Source: an uncultured Halobacteriovorax sp. (GTDB taxonomy: Bacteria > Bdellovibrionota > Bacteriovoracia > Bacteriovoracales > Bacteriovoracaceae). From it: a DNA stretch of 64,000 bases. The notes beneath the pieces were generated by a model. The model was not told the origin of the DNA and ran no database searches. It saw only the letters and a program-made list of their open reading frames with translations. Both the position numbers and the translations under genes were made by a program. The stretch lies in the NCBI GenBank assembly GCA_913061265.1, contig CAJXVS010000003.1:124001-188000 (forward strand). The letters are read 5' to 3'. Below are positions 27,246-34,230 of this stretch, piece by piece (position 1 is the stretch's first letter; each line of letters starts with the position of its first letter).

Positions 27246-27772
27246 TCTAAGAGCTTAATAAGATCTGGATTTGAAAAATCATTCTTTGCTTCAAGATAAG
27301 AATTAAAATGCTGTCCATAGCCTTTTAACTCTTCAGGACTCAGTTCTCTTACCACTTTTGCCGGTGAGCCCATTATCATACTACCCTCTGGAAAACTCTT
27401 TCCTGGTGCTACCACAGAGCCAGCTGCTACAACTGAGTTCTTTCCAATATGGGCACCATCAAGAACAATCGCACCCATACCTATCAAACAATTATCTTCA
27501 ACAGTACAGGCATGCAATATAGCGTTGTGACCGACGCTTACTCCCGCTCCAATGATAAGAGCAGTACCTTCAATTACATGAAGCATAGTGAGATCTTGAA
27601 TATTAGTGTTTTCACCTATGATAATTTCATTAATATCACCTCGAGCTACAACTCCATACCAAAGGCTTGAATTTGCTCCAAGCTTGACTTGCCCTATAAC
27701 GTCAGCAGAAGGTGCAATAAAGCATCCCTCACCGACTTCAGGCTTATGATCTTTGAATGAGTAAAGAGGCAT
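27242..27772 (-). CDS. Gamma-carbonic-anhydrase-like hexapeptide-repeat protein
   Basis: 176 residues, left-handed beta-helix with hexapeptide repeats (VIGQVKLGANSSLWYGVVARGD, IGENTNIQDLTMLHV, IGAGVSVGHNAILHACTVED). The metal-ligand histidines are present at HVI, GHNAILH, so it may be zinc-active. Same family as YrdA/PaaY/CaiE. Three bases separate it from the upstream cytochrome gene. Confidence 0.85.
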   Translation of the reverse strand: MPLYSFKDHKPEVGEGCFIAPSADVIGQVKLGANSSLWYGVVARGDINEIIIGENTNIQDLTMLHVIEGTALIIGAGVSVGHNAILHACTVEDNCLIGMGAIVLDGAHIGKNSVVAAGSVVAPGKSFPEGSMIMGSPAKVVRELSPEELKGYGQHFNSYLEAKNDFSNPDLIKLLD

Positions 27773-27775
27773 GGG

Positions 27776-28258
27776 CTATTTTCCCCAAGGAATCTTTGAA
27801 AGATAAACTGAAAGGTCTTTTACATCTTGAGATGAAAGTTTCTTAATATAAGGTAACATCTTTTGATTAATTCTTTTTCCACTTTGCATGGCCAAGATCT
27901 GTTCTTCTAGATAGCTAGAGAATTGGCCGCCGATACGTGGTGCATTCTGAGACTTCTTACCTTCACCTCTTTTACCGTGGCAAACAATACATTTTTTATA
28001 TAAGTCACTTCCGCTTTGAAGCTGAGGAGTATCTAAAACAACTAAAGGCGCTTCCGGCTTATCATCTTCGACAACAGCTACAGCTGGTTTTTGCATTAAG
28101 GCCAATTCTGCAAGCTCTTTAATATGAGCAGCATGGGCCTCTTCAGCTTTTGCCATACTAAATTTTTCATTTGATATAGGAAGAGACTTATAATTCTTAA
28201 GAGTCAAAACAGTAACAAGGGCTACCATCAAAAAACTAAAAACAACCAAACGGTTCAT
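27776..28258 (-). CDS. Membrane-anchored c-type cytochrome
   Basis: 160 residues. One N-terminal helix (about 3-20) acts as anchor, then an Ala/Lys/Glu-rich linker (30-80) and a class I cytochrome domain. Heme motif CIVCH (90-94) with axial His94, APRIGGQ loop, and KMLPYIKKLS with candidate axial Met. Probably a small electron carrier on the outer face of the inner membrane, resembling cytochrome c553/c4 single domains. Confidence 0.85.
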   Translation of the reverse strand: MNRLVVFSFLMVALVTVLTLKNYKSLPISNEKFSMAKAEEAHAAHIKELAELALMQKPAVAVVEDDKPEAPLVVLDTPQLQSGSDLYKKCIVCHGKRGEGKKSQNAPRIGGQFSSYLEEQILAMQSGKRINQKMLPYIKKLSSQDVKDLSVYLSKIPWGK

Positions 28259-28401
28259 TGTTTCACCTTAGAAAAGCATATGCGTTAATAGACTGAAATT
28301 ATAGGTGAGTCTTATCAAAATGAGAAGCTCGTTTTATGCCAGAAAAGCCCACTCACTAAGTATTAAAGAGAGTTAGGCCAACTTTAGAAGTGCTCAGAAA
28401 A

Positions 28402-29139
28402 CTAGTTTTGCGATGCTTCTGATTCTTTCTTCTTCCAAGCTCCATAAATTAAATAGCAAAGGACAAAGAAGACCCAATAAGGAAAGGCCACGTTGGCACA
28501 CTGCCCAAAATCTATATCTCCCAGCATCGGTACTTCAAAACCAAGGAAGCTCAAAAAGGAAATACAAAGGACGAAAAAATCAAAGATTAAAAAGGCTGCT
28601 GCCAAATACAGTAAACCTTTATTAAATTTATAGCTCTTTAGGATAAAGACAATAGCAAAGCCTCTTACAAATTCTAAAACCGGGCTAAAGATCAAACTCA
28701 TAACATCGTTAATCAACACGCTAATCAATTCAAAAGTAGGAACGAAGTAGTCTATCAATGTATTTTTTTCTGCGAGTGCTTCAATACTAATCAAGTTCTT
28801 AATCGCGATAAAAATATAAACACCAAATCCGTAGATGATCATATTATTTATAATTAAGAGAACTGTTGAAACAAGAAAGAGGACAAGAGGTAGGTTTTTA
28901 TTTTTTAAAAAGTCTTTATCGATAAAACAAAAGGCTAAAAGAAGTGTGATGGGCATCGAGGTTCTAAAAAAAGTTGTAAAGAGAACATGCAGAATATTAG
29001 TCTCAGAATTAATAAGCTCATCAAGGTTATGAAAATCCAAGAGCCCTTCATTAAGAGAAAAGCTACTCCCAATCATATTTATGAGATAGATAGCCATAAA
29101 AGCTATAGTGATATTAAAAAAACTTTTCGACTTTATCAT
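28402..29139 (-). CDS. Polytopic membrane protein of unknown function
   Basis: 245 residues with about six hydrophobic helices (residues 8-25, 55-70, 82-108, 148-170, 178-203, 218-238) and few charged residues. I do not recognise a family. Upstream on the minus strand are two TATAAT hexamers (29180-29175 and 29189-29184), a plausible promoter. Isolated between the cytochrome gene and the RNA-rich ABC locus. Confidence 0.6.
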   Translation of the reverse strand: MIKSKSFFNITIAFMAIYLINMIGSSFSLNEGLLDFHNLDELINSETNILHVLFTTFFRTSMPITLLLAFCFIDKDFLKNKNLPLVLFLVSTVLLIINNMIIYGFGVYIFIAIKNLISIEALAEKNTLIDYFVPTFELISVLINDVMSLIFSPVLEFVRGFAIVFILKSYKFNKGLLYLAAAFLIFDFFVLCISFLSFLGFEVPMLGDIDFGQCANVAFPYWVFFVLCYLIYGAWKKKESEASQN

Positions 29140-29388
29140 AGAGACTCAACCCTTCTTAATGTTATCTAGTCATTATTATACCCATTATAGAAATGAGTTG
29201 AGAAAAGATTAAGGGTATAGCTGACGAGTGAGCTCAGCTTTAATTTTACCTAGAGAATCTATATATACTAATTACTTACAGCATTTTCCCAATGAAGATC
29301 CGCTCTTAATTAAACGGTTAACGAAAGAATCAATAAGCTTCAATCTCCTTCTCATTTCAAATTAAATAATTTTATTTGAAAAAAAAGT

Positions 29389-29416
29389 TTGACAAATTTT
29401 TTTAATGCGTTACTTT
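29389..29416 (+). promoter_or_regulatory. Sigma-70-type promoter of the ABC/DUF1854 locus
   Basis: Perfect TTGACA (29389-29394), 16-base AT-rich spacer, TACTTT (29411-29416). Transcription would begin near 29423, directly before a 6-bp hairpin GAAGAC-GCTAAA-GTCTTC (29427-29444) that would protect the 5' end of the mRNA. 29140-29388 contains no supported gene. Confidence 0.7.
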
Positions 29417-29469
29417 AGAAACAACTGAAGACGCTAAAGTCTTCTTTCATCCGAATACAGGAGGCTAAA

Positions 29470-29595
29470 ATGGAAAATATTATCATCTCAAATAAAATGA
29501 GAACGGTAATCAACGGAAACGTTGTCTGTGATGTGGCCTCTACCTTAAAGCCGTTAGGCTACACATCGACGATATTTCTGAGACTTAGAAAGTAA
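29470..29595 (+). CDS. 41-residue peptide, first ORF of the ABC/DUF1854 transcript
   Basis: AGGAGG (29459-29464) is five bases before an ATG; the frame gives 41 residues (MENIIISNKMRTVINGNVVC..., ending GYTSTIFLRLRK). One Cys, a basic C-terminus and no signal peptide. The ribosome site is among the best in the window, and the ORF sits 50 bases downstream of a promoter, so translation is likely. It could be a leader peptide that senses translation, a substrate of the exporter encoded downstream, or a small regulator; the sequence does not decide. No homologue recognised. Confidence 0.6.
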   Translation: MENIIISNKMRTVINGNVVCDVASTLKPLGYTSTIFLRLRK

Positions 29596-29625
29596 CGTCA
29601 TACCAAAAAACTAAAATTTACTAAA

Positions 29626-29732
29626 GAACTGAACTGGAACGGAGTTTCTCCGCGCAGGGATTCGCTATTTCAGTTCAAGAACCGCTCTAGGTTCCCATTT
29701 TTACGATCGATTAGGCCCTCGATCGCAAAAAT
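29626..29732 (+). ncRNA. Structured intergenic RNA element with three or four hairpins
   Basis: Stem 1: GAACTGAA (29626-29633) with TTCAGTTC (29669-29676), enclosing CGGAG-TTT-CTCCG (29640-29652). Stem 2: GAACC (29679-29683) with GGTTC (29690-29694). Stem 3: ATTTTTACGATCGA (29697-29710) with TCGATCGCAAAAAT (29719-29732), 13 of 14 pairs, loop TTAGGCCC. GGAAC (29636-29640) could instead pair with GTTCC (29691-29695), so two folds compete. No U-tract follows, so it is not a plain terminator. Likely a cis-acting leader or a processed small RNA between the 41-codon and 87-codon ORFs. Confidence 0.5.
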
Positions 29733-29773
29733 CGGCACCCAGAACATAAACAAACAACAAAAACGGAGAATAT

Positions 29774-30037
29774 ATGTACCGCAAACTAGAATTTTTAAAC
29801 GTTAGTCATGAACTAATAAATTGGATGAGAGCTTGGGAGCTTCTTTGGAGAAGATCTTGGAGACTACTTAGTTATTCATCAAAACTTTTACTCGGTGGGA
29901 TCTACCTATTGGCCAAGACTCTTCTCAACGGAAGAAATCTTAGAAGATCAGTAGCCCCTGGGAGATATGAGAATGTCTTAGATAATGCACCCTCAGGTCA
30001 TTATGCAAACTACACTCATCCTCCCAATTTAAATTAA
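29774..30037 (+). CDS. 87-residue Trp/Arg-rich small protein
   Basis: ATG with GGAG seven bases upstream. The first half is unusually rich in Trp, Arg and Leu (WMRAWELLWRRSWRLL), strongly amphipathic, then a hydrophobic segment (LLLGGIYLLAKTLL, about 38-52) and a hydrophilic Asn/Pro/Tyr tail. Probably membrane-associated. It lies between the structured RNA and the ABC exporter gene. I recognise no family. It could be an accessory subunit of the exporter or its substrate; an antimicrobial-type amphipathic peptide is possible but unproven. Confidence 0.6.
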   Translation: MYRKLEFLNVSHELINWMRAWELLWRRSWRLLSYSSKLLLGGIYLLAKTLLNGRNLRRSVAPGRYENVLDNAPSGHYANYTHPPNLN

Positions 30038-30054
30038 TCTCAAGAAAATTGAGA
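30038..30054 (+). promoter_or_regulatory. Hairpin over the ribosome-binding region of the ABC gene
   Basis: TCTCAA (30038-30043), loop GAAAA, TTGAGA (30049-30054). The right arm includes the only GAG near the ABC start (TTG 30057 or ATG 30069), so folding could limit translation. Confidence 0.4.
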
Positions 30055-30068
30055 ACTTGGAAATAGAA

Positions 30069-32363
30069 ATGGAAAATTTAAATAGAAAACAACAATTTAT
30101 TAAGACCCACCTTCGCCAAGAAGGTGGGCTTCCAAAGGAAGTGAAGACTCTTTTGGAAAAGATGGAGGTTGACCCAAGGATTGAGCTCTACGGACTTTCA
30201 GATTTAAATGAGAATCTGTTATTCCATGAGGCTTGGGTTGTTTTAACTAAAAAGAATCTTTTTATCGTAAAGCGAGATGAAGACTCTTTAAAAATAGAAG
30301 TGCGAGTTCCCCTTGAACGAATCAGCGACATTATCGAGAACTCCTCTTTAAGCTGTAGCACTTTGATTTGCTTGACCTCAAATGATCTTCCTCCTGTGGC
30401 AACCTGGCGGTTTACTCAGAGACAAAAGATCATCATGGGTCACCTCAAGTATGTCATTGAGGAAAAGATTAAGAACGCTGAGTTTCAAATGGATGAAGGC
30501 TCTGACGCTGATGAGGAATATGCCGACTCAGTATTAAAGCCAGTCCTAGAAGCTCAAAACTCTGTCAGTACAGATAAGAAGCAAGCCCTTTGGCGATTAC
30601 TCGCCTACTTGCTTCCGTACCGTAAAGAGTTGATCTATGGGACGGTCGGTGCTGTTTTAACAACGGCCGTCTCATTAGTTCCAGCCTATGTGTCTGGATA
30701 CTTAATCGATAAGGTTGTGAAGCCTTTTCAAGATGGAACTCTATCTGTGAATGAAGCTTCAACAACCGCTTGGATTTTAGTTGGTGCCCTTAGCGCTACT
30801 TACATACTTCGAGAATTTTTTGTTTGGCTACGGCTTAATAAGATGTCGATCTTGGGGGAAAAGGTAGCTCGGGACTTGAGAGATGAACTTTATGCTCACC
30901 TGCAAACATTGAGCATGGATTTTTACTCTAAGAAACAAACAGGTTCGATTATTACGCGAGTAAGTTCGGACACCGACAGAATTTGGGACTTTGTCGCTTT
31001 TGGCGTGGTTGAGGTCGGAATCGCCCTCATCACTCTATCAGGATTAAGTGCCGTCTTGATTTCAATGGACTGGAAGTTAGGTCTTATTATGACTGTTCCG
31101 GTTCCTGTTCTTCTTTACGCGATTTATCGCCACGGGGAAGGAATGAAGAGGTTGTTTCTTAAGGCCTGGAGAAAGTGGTCGGATCTAACTGATGTGTTGT
31201 CAGATACGATCCCGGGGGTGCAGGTCGTAAAGGCCTTCAACCAAGAAGAGCGAGAGAAGAAAAGGTTTAGTGACAGAAACGGAATCATCATGGATGAGTT
31301 TAACAACATCCACAAAGCATGGACCGGATTTTGGCCGGTGCTTATGATGGGCATCCACGTGATTGTTATTGGTGTTTGGGCATTTGCTACGCCAAGACTA
31401 ATCGCAGGACCAACAGAAGCGCATTACTTATCTGCTGGTACCTTTGTGAGTTTTTTATTGTACCTCACAATGTTTTCCCAGCCGATTGAAGTGATTGGTC
31501 AAGTTGCTAGAATGTTAAATAGGGCCTTATCAAGTGCCTATAGAATCTTTGAGGTTTTAGATACAAACCCAACGATTAGGGACATTGATAACCCTGTTAA
31601 GATTGAAAAGGTCGAAGGCCGTATTCAATTTAACAACGTGAGTTTTAGTTATGACGGAGTTAGGAAGATCTTAAAAGGCGTTAACTTTGATGTTAAACCA
31701 GGCGAGATGATCGGACTTGTAGGAACGAGTGGTGGTGGAAAATCTACTATCACAAAATTAATCGCTCGTTTTTATGACATCGATGGAGGAGAGATCCTTA
31801 TTGATGGTCATAATATCAAGTCCCTTGACCTTGGTTCGTATAGAAGACAGGTAGGTATGGTTTTACAAGACCCTTATCTCTTTCATGGAACGATTTTGGA
31901 TAATATCGGTTACGGTGTTCCAGGAGTTTCAAGGAAAGAGGTTATTGAGGCGGCCAAGGTGGCCAATGCTCATAACTTTATAGGTAAGCTCCCTCACGGT
32001 TACGACACCGTTGTAGGAGAGAGAGGCCATACCCTATCTGGTGGAGAAAGGCAGAGAGTTAGTATAGCAAGGGCCATTTTGGCGAATCCTCGTGTTCTCA
32101 TCCTCGATGAAGCGACTAGTGCTGTTGATACAGAAACTGAGCGTAACATCCAAGAGGCGTTAGACAGGTTGATTGAAGGCCGTACTGTTTTTGCTGTTGC
32201 TCACAGGCTCTCTACTCTACGAAAAGCTAATCGAATCTTCGTGATCGATAATGGTGAAATCGTAGAACGAGGAACTCACGAGGAACTTCTTTCAAAAGAG
32301 GAAGGCGAATACCGCAAGCTTCACAGAATGCAACAAGAAATGAGCGAGTTTTTCGCTCTATAA
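30069..32363 (+). CDS. ABC exporter with an extra PH-like N-terminal domain
   Basis: 764 residues from the ATG at 30069 (TTG at 30057 is an alternative). About residues 30-140 form an extra soluble domain ending in VATWRFTQRQK, like the PH-like domain of transporters that some databases annotate as cyanophycin-metabolism-associated. Six-helix exporter domain (about 180-465) follows. Nucleotide-binding domain: Walker A GTSGGGKST, Q-loop VLQDPYLF, signature LSGGERQRV, Walker B VLILDEATS, H-loop AHRLS; all intact. A single half-transporter that should homodimerise. Paired with the DUF1854 gene at 32506; no cyanophycin synthetase is present here. Substrate unknown. Confidence 0.9.
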   Translation: MENLNRKQQFIKTHLRQEGGLPKEVKTLLEKMEVDPRIELYGLSDLNENLLFHEAWVVLTKKNLFIVKRDEDSLKIEVRVPLERISDIIENSSLSCSTLICLTSNDLPPVATWRFTQRQKIIMGHLKYVIEEKIKNAEFQMDEGSDADEEYADSVLKPVLEAQNSVSTDKKQALWRLLAYLLPYRKELIYGTVGAVLTTAVSLVPAYVSGYLIDKVVKPFQDGTLSVNEASTTAWILVGALSATYILREFFVWLRLNKMSILGEKVARDLRDELYAHLQTLSMDFYSKKQTGSIITRVSSDTDRIWDFVAFGVVEVGIALITLSGLSAVLISMDWKLGLIMTVPVPVLLYAIYRHGEGMKRLFLKAWRKWSDLTDVLSDTIPGVQVVKAFNQEEREKKRFSDRNGIIMDEFNNIHKAWTGFWPVLMMGIHVIVIGVWAFATPRLIAGPTEAHYLSAGTFVSFLLYLTMFSQPIEVIGQVARMLNRALSSAYRIFEVLDTNPTIRDIDNPVKIEKVEGRIQFNNVSFSYDGVRKILKGVNFDVKPGEMIGLVGTSGGGKSTITKLIARFYDIDGGEILIDGHNIKSLDLGSYRRQVGMVLQDPYLFHGTILDNIGYGVPGVSRKEVIEAAKVANAHNFIGKLPHGYDTVVGERGHTLSGGERQRVSIARAILANPRVLILDEATSAVDTETERNIQEALDRLIEGRTVFAVAHRLSTLRKANRIFVIDNGEIVERGTHEELLSKEEGEYRKLHRMQQEMSEFFAL

Positions 32364-32366
32364 CCG

Positions 32367-32392
32367 AAGGGGGGTAAAACCCCTTTCTCTTT
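32367..32392 (+). terminator. Hairpin after the ABC gene
   Basis: AAGGGG (32367-32372), loop GGTAAAA, CCCCTT (32380-32385), then TCTCTTT. Terminator-like, with an interrupted U-tract; immediately followed by the AAGGAGG site of an 11-codon ORF. Confidence 0.6.
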
Positions 32393-32405
32393 CAAGGAGG
32401 TATTA

Positions 32406-32441
32406 ATGTTTACTTCTTCAAAGCGAAGAATGCTGAGCTAG
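32406..32441 (+). CDS. 11-codon ORF with a perfect ribosome site (leader peptide candidate)
   Basis: AAGGAGG (32394-32400) then ATG at 32406; reads MFTSSKRRMLS, stop TAG at 32439-32441. It contains adjacent Arg codons CGA AGA. The stop lies in a stem GCTAG (32437-32441) / CTAGC (32449-32453), and CTAGT (32438-32442) can instead pair with ACTAG (32457-32461) at the base of the next terminator. This is the layout of a translation-controlled attenuator for the DUF1854 gene. The ORF is too short for coding statistics, so this rests on signal quality and position. Confidence 0.5.
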   Translation: MFTSSKRRMLS

Positions 32442-32459
32442 TACTTTGCTAGCAGAACT

Positions 32460-32486
32460 AGGGGGGAACCGGAATCCCCCCTTTTT
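32460..32486 (+). terminator. Strong intrinsic terminator or attenuator before the DUF1854 gene
   Basis: AGGGGGGA (32460-32467), loop ACCGGAA, TCCCCCCT (32475-32482), followed by TTTT to 32486. An 8-bp stem with six G-C pairs, only eight bases before the AGGAGG of the DUF1854 gene, so the gene is expressed only by readthrough or from a promoter hidden in the hairpin region. Confidence 0.8.
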
Positions 32487-32505
32487 AACCAGTAGGAGGT
32501 TTTTT

Positions 32506-32985
32506 ATGACTGCTTTAAAAATAGTCGATGACTACAAAATTTATATGGGAGATTCTCACCAACTTACTTTTGAACAACAAGGTAAGAAGACTGAAGTTAA
32601 GGTTAAGCAATGTTTTCCTTGGTCTCAGCCTAATGAGTTCCTCTCCCTACGTGATGAAAAAGGAAATGAAGTTTTCCTAATTGAAGATTTAAAAGAATTG
32701 GATGTATTAACGAGATTAACTGTTGAGGAATACTTAAAGACAGCCGAATTTGTCATGAAGATAGAAAAAGTTCTTCATATTGAAGAAGATGTTGAGCTCC
32801 GTGAATACACGGTCTTAACAGGACAGGGTAAGCGAATTTTCCATACAAAATTGGAAGACTGGCCAGAGTTCCTACCCGATGGATCTATCTTGATTGAGGA
32901 TTTAGCCGGCGATATATTTAAGATCGATGACGTAAGTCTACTCGATCCTATTTCTCAAAAGAATCTGTCACCATATGTTCATTAG
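32506..32985 (+). CDS. DUF1854 family protein
   Basis: 159 residues from the ATG at 32506, with AGGAGG seven bases upstream; an in-frame start at 32446 would run through the terminator and is rejected. Motifs: VKQCFPWSQPNEFLSLRDEKGNEV, IEDLKELDVLTR and the C-terminal ILIEDLAGDIFKIDDVSLLDPISQKNL match DUF1854. DUF1854 genes are repeatedly found beside PH-domain ABC exporters, often near cyanophycin genes. Cytosolic by sequence; possibly a regulator or adaptor of the exporter. Confidence 0.8.
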   Translation: MTALKIVDDYKIYMGDSHQLTFEQQGKKTEVKVKQCFPWSQPNEFLSLRDEKGNEVFLIEDLKELDVLTRLTVEEYLKTAEFVMKIEKVLHIEEDVELREYTVLTGQGKRIFHTKLEDWPEFLPDGSILIEDLAGDIFKIDDVSLLDPISQKNLSPYVH

Positions 32986-32991
32986 GATTTT

Positions 32992-33020
32992 AGCTCCTGG
33001 GGAAACTCAGGAGCTTTTTT
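32992..33020. terminator. Terminator between DUF1854 and aroA (convergent)
   Basis: AGCTCCTG (32992-32999), loop GGGAAACT, CAGGAGCT (33008-33015), then TTTTT. Perfect 8-bp stem for the plus-strand transcript; its U-tract touches the stop codon of the convergent aroA gene. Confidence 0.9.
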
Positions 33021-34230
33021 AATCCATCACTTCAAAGAAGTTAGGAAAAGACTTTTTAACATGTTCAAAGTTATGAAGCTTCCCACCACTGTTCATTCTC
33101 ATAAACAGGTAGGCCACCATGACAATTCGATGGTCTTCAGGGGGATAATACTCAACAGAGCCAATCTTCTTTGAAGGATCGCCATAGATGATCAGGTTGT
33201 TTTTCTCGCTATCAAATTCATGTTCAATACAAAAAGTTTCTAGAAGAGATAAGACTTCTTCGACTCTATCAGATTCTTTATGCCTAAGAATCTCAATATT
33301 TCGAATGATACTCGCACCAGAGGCGTAAGCTGCCAAGAAAGCCAGTGTCGGAACGAGATCAGGGCTCTTAGATCCATCAGCTTCAAAAGGCATTAAGTAT
33401 TCAGGCTTTTTTAAGAAAAGGCTCCCCTCTTTAAATTCAGGACTAGCCCCTGCTTCTTCAAGGATCTTTATAAAAATTGAGTCTGCTTGGAAAGAATCTA
33501 CCTCTTTGCAATTAGTTACTTCTATATTTCCCGTAGTACACGCCAAGGCTAATGGGTAACTAAGCCCAGAGAAATCAACGGGAATAGTCCACTCTGACCT
33601 TTGAGACTTAAATTCTTCAATAAGGTTCTCAGTCATTAAGAAATACGAGAGGCTTGCTTCTAAGTTTAAGGCCTTTATTTCAATATCAAGATCAGCCGTT
33701 GCTAAAGAGAGGCCTGTTATAAACTGAGTTGAATCCTTACAGTCGACTTCAACCTTAGAGCTCTTATTTTGATAAGGGCCTTTAACTTTAATCCAGTAAT
33801 CTTCCCCGCCCATAGAGACATCAACACCAAGAGAGGTTAACCCGAGGATAAGAGGCTCCATTGGCCTTTTTCTCATATGGCCTTTAGCCTCAAGAGTATA
33901 ACAATTTGATCCTCTCGCCAGTAAAGGCAATAAGAATCTATTGGTTGTTCCGCCGTCCCCTGTTTCTAAAATAAGATCATCGCTACCTTCACATTCAGGA
34001 AAACTATTCTTTATATAGACCGTGTCTTCTTTTCTTTCTATTTCTAATCCAATTCTTTGAAGCAAGTTCAGCATGGTTTCAACGTCACTAGACTTAGGAA
34101 CTTGATCAATCTGAACCAGACCAGGAGTGATAGCGCCTAAGATAAGAACGCGATTAGCATAAGATTTTGAAGTTGGAACTTCTATCTTTTTTACAAATTC
34201 ATTTAGAGAAACATTATAAGGTGAAGTCAC
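33019..34230 (-). CDS. aroA: 3-phosphoshikimate 1-carboxyvinyltransferase (EPSP synthase)
   Basis: 403 residues, slightly shorter than the usual 420-440. Sixth enzyme of the shikimate pathway: joins PEP to shikimate-3-phosphate. Motifs: PTSKSYANR (19-27; substrate Lys), GDGGTTNRFLLPLLA (PEP-binding LGNAGTA-equivalent, here with GGT), KRPMEPL, DSTQFITGL, RHKESDRVEEV and PPEDHRIVM. The TTNR variant of the usual AGTxxR is characteristic of distant bacterial AroA. Overlaps aroB by 17 bases in an aroC-aroB-aroA operon. Confidence 0.92.
   Translation of the reverse strand: MTSPYNVSLNEFVKKIEVPTSKSYANRVLILGAITPGLVQIDQVPKSSDVETMLNLLQRIGLEIERKEDTVYIKNSFPECEGSDDLILETGDGGTTNRFLLPLLARGSNCYTLEAKGHMRKRPMEPLILGLTSLGVDVSMGGEDYWIKVKGPYQNKSSKVEVDCKDSTQFITGLSLATADLDIEIKALNLEASLSYFLMTENLIEEFKSQRSEWTIPVDFSGLSYPLALACTTGNIEVTNCKEVDSFQADSIFIKILEEAGASPEFKEGSLFLKKPEYLMPFEADGSKSPDLVPTLAFLAAYASGASIIRNIEILRHKESDRVEEVLSLLETFCIEHEFDSEKNNLIIYGDPSKKIGSVEYYPPEDHRIVMVAYLFMRMNSGGKLHNFEHVKKSFPNFFEVMD

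Noticed and set aside
29660-29700. tRNA-like stretch (AGTTCAAGAACC)
   Set aside because: No acceptor stem, D arm or anticodon arm with correct spacing.
29697-29732. 13/14-bp hairpin as a terminator
   Set aside because: No U-tract follows; the T-run is part of the stem.
32446-32505. Upstream extension of the DUF1854 gene to 32446
   Set aside because: The extension translates through the intrinsic terminator; the true start at 32506 has AGGAGG and matches the family length.
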